Part shown: positions 20,642-28,754 of the stretch, piece by piece
Position numbering within the stretch: position 1 is the stretch's first letter
Layout: every line of letters begins with the position of its first letter
From: Flexilinea flocculi
GTDB taxonomy: Bacteria > Chloroflexota > Anaerolineae > Anaerolineales > Anaerolineaceae
Direction of reading: 5' to 3'
Assembly: GCF_001192795.1 (NCBI RefSeq)
Contig: NZ_DF968181.1
Span: 1,416,974-1,480,973 of the forward strand
DNA length: 64,000 bases
Program-made: the position numbers and the translations under genes
The notes under the pieces: generated by a model
What the model saw: only the letters and a program-made list of their open reading frames with translations
What the model was told of the DNA's origin: nothing
Database searches by the model: none

Positions 20642-21346
20642 ATGGCAAGAAAAAATTCGCCTCAATATGTTATCAATTCCTATCAAAAGAAACAAAAATT
20701 TTTACCATTCATTATTTGGAGTATTGCAGCGATTATTTTTGCACTGGGAATTATTATTTTAGTGATATGGTTCGCCGGAGACAGCGGATTTTCAATCGGC
20801 AGTCTTTTTGCTTCGGATACGCCGACGCCAACGCTGACGGCCACTGCGACAGCTACCGTTCCAACCAATACGCCAACCTTAACTCCGACGGAGACCATAA
20901 CTCCTTCTCCGACGGTTTCACCAACACCAGAAGGGCCTCAAATGTATACAGTTGTTGAGGGAGATAATTGTTGGGATGTGGCTGTTAATAAATTTAAAGT
21001 AGGAATTGATGTGTTCCTGGCAATAAATGGCTTTCAGATGGATACTTGTAATTTGACACCCGGTCAGGAAGTGATCATACCTGGCCCGGATACAAAACTT
21101 CCGACAGATACTCCGGTTGCGCTTGATGTTTATACTGCCGGTCAGCAAATTGAATATAAGGTACAGCTTAACGATTCAATTCAGGATATTGCTTCAAAGT
21201 TTTTCACAACCATCGATTCCATCGCGAAATTGAATAAGATTGAAGATACAACGGTGCCTTTGAAAGCCGGAACCAGTCTGGTGATTGCAGTGAAAATTGT
21301 GACTCCGACACCATCACCTGTACCGACTTATACTGCGATGCCATAA
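20642..21346 (+). CDS. Membrane-anchored LysM domain protein with Thr/Pro stalk
   Basis: The product has 234 residues. A cytoplasmic basic N-terminus precedes one transmembrane helix (about residues 21-45). A Thr/Pro-rich stalk follows (residues 58-97, repeated TPT-type units). Then come one clear LysM domain (YTVVEGDNCWDVAVNKFKVG onward, with LTPGQEVIIPGP) and a second weaker one (YKVQLNDSIQDIASKFF). It probably presents LysM modules to cell-wall glycan. Such TP stalks are typical of Anaerolineae surface proteins. A strong terminator follows; transcription is independent of uvrA. Confidence 0.85.
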   Translation: MARKNSPQYVINSYQKKQKFLPFIIWSIAAIIFALGIIILVIWFAGDSGFSIGSLFASDTPTPTLTATATATVPTNTPTLTPTETITPSPTVSPTPEGPQMYTVVEGDNCWDVAVNKFKVGIDVFLAINGFQMDTCNLTPGQEVIIPGPDTKLPTDTPVALDVYTAGQQIEYKVQLNDSIQDIASKFFTTIDSIAKLNKIEDTTVPLKAGTSLVIAVKIVTPTPSPVPTYTAMP

Positions 21347-21385
21347 TTCTCATCAATAAAAAAATTATTCTTAGAAAATAATTGA

Positions 21386-21425
21386 AAAGGTTCCTTTTTC
21401 TTATAAAATGAAGGAACCTTTTTTT
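21386..21425 (+). terminator. Terminator of the LysM protein gene
   Basis: The stem AAAAGGTTCCTT / AAGGAACCTTTT has a 14-base loop and is followed by TTTTTTT. Confidence 0.85.
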
Positions 21426-21480
21426 ACTCGTGTAATACCTGTCTCTATATACTACCTGTTTTTCTCAAATTTTTTTCCTG

Positions 21481-21948
21481 GAATTTCCAGATTTGAGCGT
21501 AAAAAGGGACGATTTTTCAAAAAGTGAGAAATTCAGCTATCATCCTAACGTTGACAAATTGCCATACGAGCCCATACAGTAGTGAGAATTCTGTCATTGC
21601 GAGTCCCGAAGGGACGTGGCAATCTCCCAGCCCCATTATGTAAAGAGTGCCACACGAAAAGAGATTGCTTCGCCGGGCGGCTGGCGCCCTCCTCTCAATG
21701 ACAGATCGCCGTACAAGCCCCGTTGGGGTGATATATTTCCTTGCGAGTCCCGTAATGGCGAAGCAATTCACTATCGCATTAGGGAAAGAATGCCATACGA
21801 AAAAAGATTGCTTCGTCGGGCTGGCGCCCTCCTCGCAATGACAAATTGCCATGTGTGTCCTCCTGAGTATCTCGAATTAGTTCTTTGAAATCTCCAAATT
21901 TGTGCGTAAAAAGGGACTTTTTTTCAAAAAGTGAGAAACTCAGGTATT
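21481..21948. repeat. Composite palindromic repeat block flanked by 60-bp direct repeats
   Basis: Imperfect direct repeats at 21481-21541 and 21887-21948 share GCGTAAAAAGGGAC and TTTTTCAAAAAGTGAGAAA. Between them are two tandem units of about 140-147 bp. Each carries a left palindrome half (CATTGCGAGTCCCG) and a right half (GATTGCTTCG then GGCTGGCGCCCTCCTC, CAATGACA). TGACARATYGCC recurs at 21552, 21699 and 21839. The CATTGCGAG / CTCGCAATGAC ends resemble a mobile palindromic element I recall as dispersed in many bacteria. The block lies between the LysM gene and queG, and no gene is seen in it. Confidence 0.75.
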
Positions 21949-21959
21949 AGCGTAAAACC

Positions 21960-22895
21960 TTAGCCGCCTTCAGCTAAGTTATGTAGGGCATTTCTGATGT
22001 TTCGTTTCAGCCCGGAATTTTTTGTACGCAGTATTGGTGTTTCCTGATATTTTTCTTTGAATTCAGCATCGGATAAATCCAGATCTTTCATCTCTCCAAT
22101 TACGATATGATGTAAAGACAATGGCGTTTGGTTAACAAGATTCTTTTGATTCCAGGGACAAATTTTTACACATACATCGCAGCCGAAAATCTGATTGCCG
22201 CATAAAGCCGCAATTTCCGGTTCGATTTCACCATGATTTTCAACAGTCTGGTATGCGATGCATCGGCCGGCATCGATGGTTCGAGTATTTGGATCGATAC
22301 ATTTTGTTGGACAAGTATCAACACAGAGACGACACTTTCCGCATCTGTCATCATTGTATGGCGGATCGGGTTCAATTTCGATATCGAGCAGACATTCCGC
22401 TAACAGCGTCGTTGAACCATATTTGGGATGAATCAGCATAGAATTCCTGCCAATCCATCCTAATCCAGCCTGAACTGCAAGTGACCTTTCCAGAATGGGG
22501 CTTGAATCGGTACAAATTTTTGCATGGACATCCTTACAAAGCCTGCTGGAGATCCGATCAATTAATTTCCCGCATAGCTCGGTAATCTGATGATGATAAT
22601 CCCAATATCGGGCAAAGGATGCAACGGAAAAAAACGATGGCTCGAATTCATAGCAGATAGAAATTCCCAGTACCAGAATGGAGCGGCAATCTGGATATAT
22701 GATTGCCGGATTTTTCCTTTTTTCGATGTGATCATGTCTTGCGAGATAATTCATTCCCGCATACTTGCCTGCTTCTATCCAATCCAGGTAACGCGGAAAA
22801 TGATCTGGTTTACGAGGATCTGTAAAACCGGAAAAACAAAAGCCGAGCTTTTCAGCTTCGGCTTTTATGATTTCTTTTTCGGATGTTTGATTCAC
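21960..22895 (-). CDS. queG: Epoxyqueuosine reductase QueG
   Basis: The product has 311 residues. It performs the last step of queuosine synthesis in tRNA, reducing epoxyqueuosine with a cobalamin cofactor and two [4Fe-4S] clusters. Visible are the GLGWIGRNSMLIHPKYG segment of the cobalamin domain and two ferredoxin motifs, CGKCRLCVDTCPTKC and CDVCVKICPW with preceding cysteines. It lacks the longer HEAT-repeat C-terminus of some homologues, so it is the short form. It stands apart from the FW-domain genes upstream on the same strand by about 30 bp, so it may share their transcript. Confidence 0.93.
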   Translation of the reverse strand: MNQTSEKEIIKAEAEKLGFCFSGFTDPRKPDHFPRYLDWIEAGKYAGMNYLARHDHIEKRKNPAIIYPDCRSILVLGISICYEFEPSFFSVASFARYWDYHHQITELCGKLIDRISSRLCKDVHAKICTDSSPILERSLAVQAGLGWIGRNSMLIHPKYGSTTLLAECLLDIEIEPDPPYNDDRCGKCRLCVDTCPTKCIDPNTRTIDAGRCIAYQTVENHGEIEPEIAALCGNQIFGCDVCVKICPWNQKNLVNQTPLSLHHIVIGEMKDLDLSDAEFKEKYQETPILRTKNSGLKRNIRNALHNLAEGG

Positions 22896-22927
22896 TATTT
22901 CGGATTACTAAAAAAAATATTGGTTTA

Positions 22928-23512
22928 TCAGTCCCGAACTTGCACTGCGACAAAAATATTGTCTAAAATGACAGCGCCATCATTGTCAATCAGTTCCCAA
23001 TAGGAATTATAAATTCCGGGATCATCCTGAGCAGGAAAATGCAGTGTAATGCTTGTAGTCTCCCCTTTTGGAACGGCTGGCAGATAAATTACTTTCCCTT
23101 CGTTGGCTTCTACACCTTTATAATATCTGAGATAGAATTCATTGGTCCAATCCAATGGCCCGACATTTTTGAATGTCCAGGTTACATCCCAGTCTTCTCC
23201 CGGATAGATCAGCATGTAATTTTTATTTTGCTTATCCAATTTTGCCATATAGGAATAGTAAGTCGGTGTAGGTTTCCAAAAACCTGATCCTGATCCGCTG
23301 CTGATGACTCCTGATCCGGAAGTAGTCGGTGCAGGCGTCGCTTGAAGTGTCGCTGCAAATTGAGCCTGAATGGTGGAATAAATTTCAGCATATACTGTTG
23401 CAGCGATCTGTGTTCGCAGTGCGCTCATGTCAATCGTTTCCTGAGCCGAAATACCACTGAAGCCAGCGATCATCACAAGAACGAACAGACTGATAAGAAT
23501 AATCTTCTTCAT
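22928..23512 (-). CDS. Secreted NBR1-type Ig-like (FW) domain protein
   Basis: The product has 194 residues. A signal peptide (ILISLFVLVMIAGFSGISA) precedes a linker rich in Ala, Thr and Ser (residues 30-75, ending GSGSGFWKPTP). A C-terminal domain of about 105 residues has the pattern PGEDWDVTWTFKNVGPLDW...YYKGV...VPKGETTSITLHFPAQDDPGIYNSYWEL. This matches the Ig-like domain first named from NBR1, which in bacteria is found in secreted proteins. It lies 14 bp downstream of a paralogous lipoprotein gene and is probably co-transcribed. Its ligand is unknown. Confidence 0.8.
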   Translation of the reverse strand: MKKIILISLFVLVMIAGFSGISAQETIDMSALRTQIAATVYAEIYSTIQAQFAATLQATPAPTTSGSGVISSGSGSGFWKPTPTYYSYMAKLDKQNKNYMLIYPGEDWDVTWTFKNVGPLDWTNEFYLRYYKGVEANEGKVIYLPAVPKGETTSITLHFPAQDDPGIYNSYWELIDNDGAVILDNIFVAVQVRD

Positions 23513-23526
23513 TTTAAAAATCCCCT

Positions 23527-24228
23527 TTAATCAACCACGATTGTAAAATCTACAATATAGAAATTACTATCGTTTTCATTGGACAGCACCCATGACATCT
23601 TATATTCACCTGGTGTTGTAGGTGCAACAAAGTCAATGGTTATTGATGCGGTTTGCTGGGGCGCTGTGGTTTGTGTCAGATAGTATCGCGTGTTGCCTGC
23701 TTTTGCAAAATTCGTCCCGGTAAAAAAGCGCAAGGAATAGCTGGTTGTCCATGTGGTTGTTCCGATGTTGGTGATGTACCAGATCAGATCATCCGATTCT
23801 CCGGGGGAGTAATGTGTACCATCGGCAATGCTTTGATCAGCCCAAACGGCTTTATCTCCAACTGAAGCCAAGGTGGCTGTCGGTTGCGCTACTGGCAGCG
23901 CTGCTGAGGTGACTCCTCCGGCTGGGACTGCCAATGTTGCTACTGATGAAGAAATCGAATTTCCTGAGCTGGCGGTCGGTAAGGAAATTGGAAGCGAAGC
24001 GGTTGTGGGGGTAAAGGATACTGGCGTATAAGTGGGTTGAGGCGTATCAGTCGGTTTTGCTAATGCGGTTTCCGTTGCACGCGCTTCAATCGTTTGAACG
24101 GCATTCGTCGCAATCTGATTGACATCGATGGTTGGTTCCGGTGTTGCACGTGTTCCACAAGCTGATAGGACGACAGTAAAAATGATGATGAACGCGCACT
24201 GCGCGAAAATTTTCTTCCGATTTAACAT
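23527..24228 (-). CDS. Lipoprotein with NBR1-type Ig-like (FW) domain
   Basis: The product has 233 residues. The start at 24228 follows GGAGG. The signal ends in a lipobox (VVLSAC), and a linker rich in Thr, Pro and Ala spans residues 30-125 (PTDTPQPTYTPVSFTPTT). The C-terminal domain reads PGESDDLIWYITNIGTTTWTTSY...TTAPQQTASITIDFVAPTTPGEYKMSWVLSNE, a paralogue of the domain in the next gene. It is likely surface-anchored, with the domain held away from the membrane by the linker. It is the first gene of the pair. Confidence 0.8.
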   Translation of the reverse strand: MLNRKKIFAQCAFIIIFTVVLSACGTRATPEPTIDVNQIATNAVQTIEARATETALAKPTDTPQPTYTPVSFTPTTASLPISLPTASSGNSISSSVATLAVPAGGVTSAALPVAQPTATLASVGDKAVWADQSIADGTHYSPGESDDLIWYITNIGTTTWTTSYSLRFFTGTNFAKAGNTRYYLTQTTAPQQTASITIDFVAPTTPGEYKMSWVLSNENDSNFYIVDFTIVVD

Positions 24229-24319
24229 AAAAAACCTCCATGAATCTGTGATCATTAATGTTATTGTACCAAATTATTACGCTGTCGAATTCAATAAAGT
24301 TCCAGTTGATGATGTAATT

Positions 24320-24446
24320 CAGCAACGGTTTGAAATATGAGCGGGAGTATTTGATGTTGTGTTGTTTTTGCGCGGAGCGCAAAAACAACACAACATCAAA
24401 TTTTCTCTTTTTTTCTCAAAAGGTTTTCAAAATTACGAATTAATGG
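24320..24446. repeat. Intergenic hairpin repeat, copy 8 (best-preserved hairpin)
   Basis: The ends are CAGCAACGGTTTGAAATATG and TTCAAAATTACGAATTAATGG. The core hairpin has 25-bp perfect arms (24349-24373 and 24377-24401) with a GGA loop flanked by GCGC. It lies between the FW lipoprotein start and the DUF1015 gene end. Confidence 0.85.
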
Positions 24447-24506
24447 TAATTCAGCAGTAATTTGTAATTAAGATAGAATTTTTGATAAGAGAGATAAATT
24501 CCCGTA

Positions 24507-25826
24507 TTATTTCAGAATCCTGCGGCATTCAATATAAAAGCGCTTTTCATGCGCTTCACCCATCGAAAAAGTCTTTCTTGGAAGGGCTCCATCTTTAATA
24601 ATGCTCTGGAAGAATCCGTTTTTTTGAACAGGCGGAAGATAGAAGCTGGCATTATTTTCGGATTGCGCAATGTTGATGACATCATCAGTTCCGTGAATAT
24701 AATCAATCTCCTCAAATCCACCCTTTGCTTTCCAGGTATCGAGAAACTGCTGTACTGAACCGACACATAAACCTGATGGTGGATTGAGAAATGTTGCTTT
24801 ATAAGCTTTCCCGTTTTCCAGAATGCCAAATGATTGAATGCCTTCGGGCGTTGCATCGATATCTTTAAAAAGTGATTCATGATCAACATGTGTGACAATT
24901 TCAATATCATTTCCATATTGATGTTCCAATTGTTTGACTACAGAATTCTTCTTGTTAAAAATAACGCGATGAATCGGTTCAAATAATAAAGCAGAATCAT
25001 GCAGGTTTTCGATTTCAACCATCGCATAGCGCGCCGGATGATCCATTCCCCATTCTTGCTTGTGATTTTCCCAAATTGCTTTTGCAGTTGCTAAGGAGTG
25101 ATTTCCGTCTCCGATGGCGAAAATGATCCGACTGTGGTCATTGACCGAACCGTACTTTCGTTCAATTGAATTGTCCGATTGTGCTTCGGCAACAACTGAC
25201 AAGATTTGATTTTCTATCTTCGGATCTGCCAGAGAATATCCGCGTACGTGACCACTGTTCATCATTAAATCAAAATCATAGAGAACCGGTAAAGTATCTT
25301 TTATTGAAATCAATGGTTCAATCAGTTTTTTTTGATCGTCGTCAATGAGAACCAGAATATGAGGAATTTCTAACGGGGCGCCTTCACGAATCTTGATACG
25401 CGGGGGAATGCGTTCTGCGACTGTCCCTTCTGTAGCCCGTATCCAGCTCGTGGATGTCCGTGTGTAATCATAATCCTCAAGGTCGATTGTTGTCAGGAGA
25501 CCATACCGGGTACCATGGTCGATTTCTCGCTCAACGAGAATCATACCGTGATGTAAAACGAAAAGATTTTCTTCGAGATATTTCCCCATTTCGTGATGGA
25601 TGTCCTGGATTTTTCTGGCCTCGTCAATTTTTCCTAAGTAAAACTCTGGAAATGTAATTTTTAGTGTCGAGGGATGATCACCTACTTCAGATGCAACCTG
25701 ATCCCAATATGATTGATTGGATGTAAATTGATCACAAGCAATTGTTGCCCATTTTTTCATGTCTACTTTATTACAAGGGAGTAAAATCTCAGGAACTTTG
25801 AGGATACTGACAGATTCTTTCAACAT
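24507..25826 (-). CDS. DUF1015 family protein
   Basis: The product has 439 residues, matching the DUF1015 family in length and motifs. Motifs include LLPCNKVDMKKWATIACDQFTSNQSYW near the start, FAIGDGNHSLATAKAIW in the middle and YIHGTDDV near the end. Some family members occur beside serine biosynthesis or aminotransferase genes, but none lies here. The conserved GDGNHSLATA histidine/aspartate patch suggests an enzyme. A cytosolic location is inferred from the lack of a signal. Confidence 0.88.
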   Translation of the reverse strand: MLKESVSILKVPEILLPCNKVDMKKWATIACDQFTSNQSYWDQVASEVGDHPSTLKITFPEFYLGKIDEARKIQDIHHEMGKYLEENLFVLHHGMILVEREIDHGTRYGLLTTIDLEDYDYTRTSTSWIRATEGTVAERIPPRIKIREGAPLEIPHILVLIDDDQKKLIEPLISIKDTLPVLYDFDLMMNSGHVRGYSLADPKIENQILSVVAEAQSDNSIERKYGSVNDHSRIIFAIGDGNHSLATAKAIWENHKQEWGMDHPARYAMVEIENLHDSALLFEPIHRVIFNKKNSVVKQLEHQYGNDIEIVTHVDHESLFKDIDATPEGIQSFGILENGKAYKATFLNPPSGLCVGSVQQFLDTWKAKGGFEEIDYIHGTDDVINIAQSENNASFYLPPVQKNGFFQSIIKDGALPRKTFSMGEAHEKRFYIECRRILK

Positions 25827-25941
25827 TTTTTCTCCTAATTCTTTATTGATGAGTGGTTTTATTTTATCGTAAACTATTAATTCGTAAAGAGACTGAAATC
25901 TGAATCACTCATCTATAAAATACTTGAGTTACTGGATAAAT

Positions 25942-25982
25942 CAGCCATTTGAAATATGAATCTACTGTCCAAATCTCAAAGG
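25942..25982. repeat. Core-less repeat remnant
   Basis: CAGCCATTTGAAATATGAA followed within 20 bp by TCCAAATCTCAAAGG looks like the two ends of the intergenic repeat brought together with the hairpin core lost. The rest of the 25827-26044 gap holds only the tRNA promoter. Confidence 0.35.
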
Positions 25983-26001
25983 TGAGAAAAAATTCATTTC
26001 C

Positions 26002-26031
26002 TTGTAAAAATAATGAAAGGTGGATTATAAT
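26002..26031 (+). promoter_or_regulatory. Promoter of tRNA-Pro
   Basis: TTGTAA (26002-26007) and TATAAT (26026-26031) are separated by 18 bp and end 13 bp before the tRNA 5' end. Confidence 0.55.
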
Positions 26032-26044
26032 AGAGAACGTTGTT

Positions 26045-26119
26045 CGGGGCGTGGCTCAGTCCGGATAGAGTGCACGGTTCGGGTCCGTGAGGTCGAGCGT
26101 TCAAATCGCTCCGCCCCGA
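26045..26119 (+). tRNA. tRNA-Pro, anticodon CGG
   Basis: A full cloverleaf is drawn by eye. The acceptor is CGGGGCG / CGCCCCG, the D-stem GCTC / GAGT, the anticodon stem CACGG / CCGTG with loop TTCGGGT (anticodon CGG, reading CCG), and the T-stem GAGCG / CGCTC with loop TTCAAAT. The discriminator is A at 26119, and CCA is not encoded. It is followed at once by a strong terminator. Confidence 0.95.
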
Positions 26120-26120
26120 C

Positions 26121-26159
26121 AAAAGAGGATATCTTTTAAACTGGATATCCTCTTTTTTT
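26121..26159 (+). terminator. Terminator of tRNA-Pro
   Basis: The 13-bp stem AAAAGAGGATATC / GATATCCTCTTTT is followed by further T, beginning 2 bp after the tRNA. Confidence 0.9.
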
Positions 26160-26214
26160 CTCCCCTTTTCTTTCTCCCCTTTTCTTTCTCCCCTTTTCTT
26201 TCTCCCCTTTTCTT
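26159..26214. repeat. Tandem repeat, 14-bp unit x4
   Basis: Four perfect head-to-tail copies of TCTCCCCTTTTCTT directly follow the tRNA terminator, then a short TC dinucleotide run. The pyrimidine tract is a likely slippage-prone microsatellite. Confidence 0.9.
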
Positions 26215-26339
26215 TCTCTCTCTCTCATAAGCTATTTTAGATCAACACGAATCGATTTCAAATAAGCTGGAGCAATGTAAATAAGAATCCATGATAAAGG
26301 TAACTGAAAAAAATTTGTAAGACAACAGCGGAAATGTTA

Positions 26340-26530
26340 AAATGAAATATATCGGAGGTCGATAATCATTATCGGCGTTGGTGAGTTCCCATCGAAAAGT
26401 GCCCCCGGAATCTAAACGGATGGGAAAAGATGTCATTTCCTGAATAATCAATATCTTGCTGCAATTCCAGGTCGATCCATTTTGTCCGGAATTCAGGCTA
26501 ATAATATTTTCCCGCCGCAAAATTTCATTA
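26340..26530 (+). promoter_or_regulatory. Structured leader upstream of the SsnA-type gene
   Basis: Three structures lie in the gap before the aminohydrolase gene. CGATAATCATTATCG (26360-26374) is a palindrome with 7-bp arms. TTCCCATC / GATGGGAA (26386-26393, 26419-26426) encloses a 25-base loop. A further set pairs CCTGAAT / ATTCAGG and AATTCC / GGAATT. I cannot match it to a known riboswitch. It could be an operator plus a regulatory RNA leader. No protein is supported in 26215-26546. Confidence 0.35.
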
Positions 26531-26546
26531 TCTTTTAGGAGGATTC

Positions 26547-27905
26547 ATGCTGATTTACAATGCGAAAGTTGTAACCTGGGAAAAGCCAAATCAAATCCAC
26601 GATAATTATGCTGTCTATATTCAAGGCAACCTGATCAAGGAAATTGGTCCAAGTTCGGAATTGTTGAAGAAATATCCCGCAGAAGACAAAATTGATGCTG
26701 ATGAACAATTGTTGATGCCGGGGAGTATTTGCGCTCATACGCATTTTTATGGCGCATATTCACGCGGAATGGGCATTCCAGGGGTTCCATCCAAGGATTT
26801 CCCGGAAAATCTGGAAAATCTCTGGTTCAAACTGGACCGCTCTTTGGACGAAGAAAGCACGCGGTTGTCCGCGCAGATTTTTGCGATCGATGCGATTAAG
26901 GCTGGCTGTACTACGCTGTTTGATCATCATGCCTCTCCAGAATTCATCGATGGGTCATTGGATGTAATCGCTGATGTCATCGACAAAAGCGGACTTCGTG
27001 CCTCGTTATGTTATGAAGTTACTGACCGAAACGGGAAAAATGGAACCAAAGCCGGTATACGGGAAAATGTTCGATTTTTAACGTCTTTAAAAGCAGGGAA
27101 GAATCTGGGCGGACGCCTTGCCGGTGCCTTTGGAATCCACGCGTGTCTAACCGTGGATGAAGAGACGTTGGAAGATTGCGCTGCGGCAATCCCGGATGGA
27201 TTTGGTTTTCATATTCATCTGGCTGAATCCCAGGAAGATGAATGGGACAGCCTGTACCGATTCGGTGCGCGCTGCGGGCAGCGATTATATCAGCATCATA
27301 TTCTTGGCGATCGTACAATTGTCGCACATGCAGTCCATGTGGATGCCCGGGAAATGGAGCTTCTTAAAGAAACAGGAACCTGGATTTCCCATCAACCGCG
27401 TTCCAATATGAATAATGCAGTCGGCGCAGCTCAGGTTGAATCGATGCTGGCTGATGGCATGAAAGTATGTTTAGGAAATGATGGTTTCACTTTTGACATG
27501 TGGAGTGAATGGAAGACGGCATATTTCCTGCAGAAGGTAATACATCGCGATCCGCGCCGAATGAACGGTTATGATGTTCAGGAGATGGCAATCTATAACA
27601 ATGCAAAACTGGCTGGACAAGCGTTTGGGTTTGGGGATCAATTTGGAACCATTACCGTAAATGCCCCGGCGGATTTGATTTTGGTGGACTATAAACCGTT
27701 TACAGATTTGAATCCAGGAAATATTCCCTGGCATATCATTTTCGGATTCCGTGAAGCGATGATTACGACGACGATTGTCGACGGGAAAGTATTAATGTTG
27801 AATCGAGAACTGACCACCATGGATGAAAAAGCGATCTGTGCCCGTTCTCGGGAAAAGTGCCCTGAAGTCTGGAGACGCTTCAGCGAATTGCATGGTGTTA
27901 AATAA
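26547..27905 (+). CDS. ssnA: SsnA-type putative aminohydrolase (amidohydrolase superfamily)
   Basis: The product has 452 residues. Metal-site motifs of cytosine/atrazine/guanine deaminase-like amidohydrolases are visible: CAHTHFYGAYSRGM, GFGFHIHLAES, TIVAHAVHVDAREM and LGNDGFTFDMW. Conserved LYNA-like strands lie at the N-terminus and a GTITVNAPADLILVDY end. The overall sequence is closest to SsnA, a putative aminohydrolase linked in other bacteria to selenium-dependent molybdenum hydroxylase/purine clusters. AGGAGGATTC precedes the ATG. A MocA-like gene follows about 200 bp downstream, supporting that link, but no molybdenum hydroxylase is in the window. Confidence 0.82.
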   Translation: MLIYNAKVVTWEKPNQIHDNYAVYIQGNLIKEIGPSSELLKKYPAEDKIDADEQLLMPGSICAHTHFYGAYSRGMGIPGVPSKDFPENLENLWFKLDRSLDEESTRLSAQIFAIDAIKAGCTTLFDHHASPEFIDGSLDVIADVIDKSGLRASLCYEVTDRNGKNGTKAGIRENVRFLTSLKAGKNLGGRLAGAFGIHACLTVDEETLEDCAAAIPDGFGFHIHLAESQEDEWDSLYRFGARCGQRLYQHHILGDRTIVAHAVHVDAREMELLKETGTWISHQPRSNMNNAVGAAQVESMLADGMKVCLGNDGFTFDMWSEWKTAYFLQKVIHRDPRRMNGYDVQEMAIYNNAKLAGQAFGFGDQFGTITVNAPADLILVDYKPFTDLNPGNIPWHIIFGFREAMITTTIVDGKVLMLNRELTTMDEKAICARSREKCPEVWRRFSELHGVK

Positions 27906-28108
27906 CGATAAACGTCGATGGTAGCCGATTTGTCTTATTAAGATTTTTTGTATTATCAGAAAAACATAGAAGAAAGCAATCGAACATCGGTATTTCTCGC
28001 ATTAAATCAGGAGAGATACCGATGTTTTTACAAAAAAAGTTGAGATTATTGGATATGGTCGAATAATCGTTTCCAAGAACCAAGAGGCATTGTTCAGAGA
28101 GGTTTTTA

Positions 28109-28708
28109 TTGAAAATTGGAGCAATCATCCTTGCAGCAGGCGGAAGCACACGTTTCCATGCGAAACAGCATAAATTGCTGGTAAAAATTGACGGGAAAAG
28201 TGTCATCCGAACAACCGTTGAAAAAACGTTACAATCCGACTTTCAACCTGTAATCGTGGTGGTTGGCGCAAAAGGCGAGACTATTACCGCTGAAATTCAT
28301 GATTTGCCGATCATCATTGTTCAGAATACAGATTGGCTGCAAGGGCAATCCACATCTCTGAAATGCGGTCTTCGGGCGATTCCGCCAGCAGTGGAATCTG
28401 TCTGCATCCTTTTGGCCGATCAACCATTGATTTCACAGGACACATTGCATTGTTTATCACTGTATCAGGAACGATTTCCGGATGAAATTATTGCGCCGTT
28501 GTATCATGGCAAGCGCGGCAATCCGGTGTTTTTTCCAAGGAAATTCTTTCCGGATTTATTCGATCGTATTTCAGGTGACAGTGGCGGGAGAGAGATTATC
28601 CGGGAAAAAGGAGCTCATTTCGTCGATGTCATGGATAGTTTTGTGCTCCGGGATATCGATACAATCGAGGATTATCAAAATTTCTTGACAGCCGAAAATA
28701 ATGAATGA
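28109..28708 (+). CDS. MocA/MobA-like nucleotidyltransferase
   Basis: The product has 199 residues. The NTP-transferase N-terminal signature LAAGGSTRFHAKQHKLL, QGQSTSLKCGL, the metal-binding LLADQPLIS and the late GDSGGREII motif match MocA/MobA-like enzymes. These attach CMP or GMP to molybdopterin, or act in related XDH maturation (YgfJ). It starts with TTG at 28109 after AGAGAGG. Position downstream of the ssnA-like gene suggests a role in activating a molybdenum-containing purine-type hydroxylase encoded elsewhere. The exact nucleotide is not decided by the sequence. Confidence 0.85.
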   Translation: MKIGAIILAAGGSTRFHAKQHKLLVKIDGKSVIRTTVEKTLQSDFQPVIVVVGAKGETITAEIHDLPIIIVQNTDWLQGQSTSLKCGLRAIPPAVESVCILLADQPLISQDTLHCLSLYQERFPDEIIAPLYHGKRGNPVFFPRKFFPDLFDRISGDSGGREIIREKGAHFVDVMDSFVLRDIDTIEDYQNFLTAENNE

Positions 28709-28754
28709 CATTATAATACGGTGCTGAACAGTAATTCGGATTATTCAGGAAATC

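Noticed and set aside
26340-26430. Purine riboswitch before ssnA
   Set aside because: The conserved purine aptamer loops and junction are absent; the visible pairing pattern does not fit.
26242-26520. 92-residue minus-strand frame upstream of ssnA
   Set aside because: No ribosome site, atypical composition, and it overlaps the palindromic leader. Nothing in the protein is recognisable.
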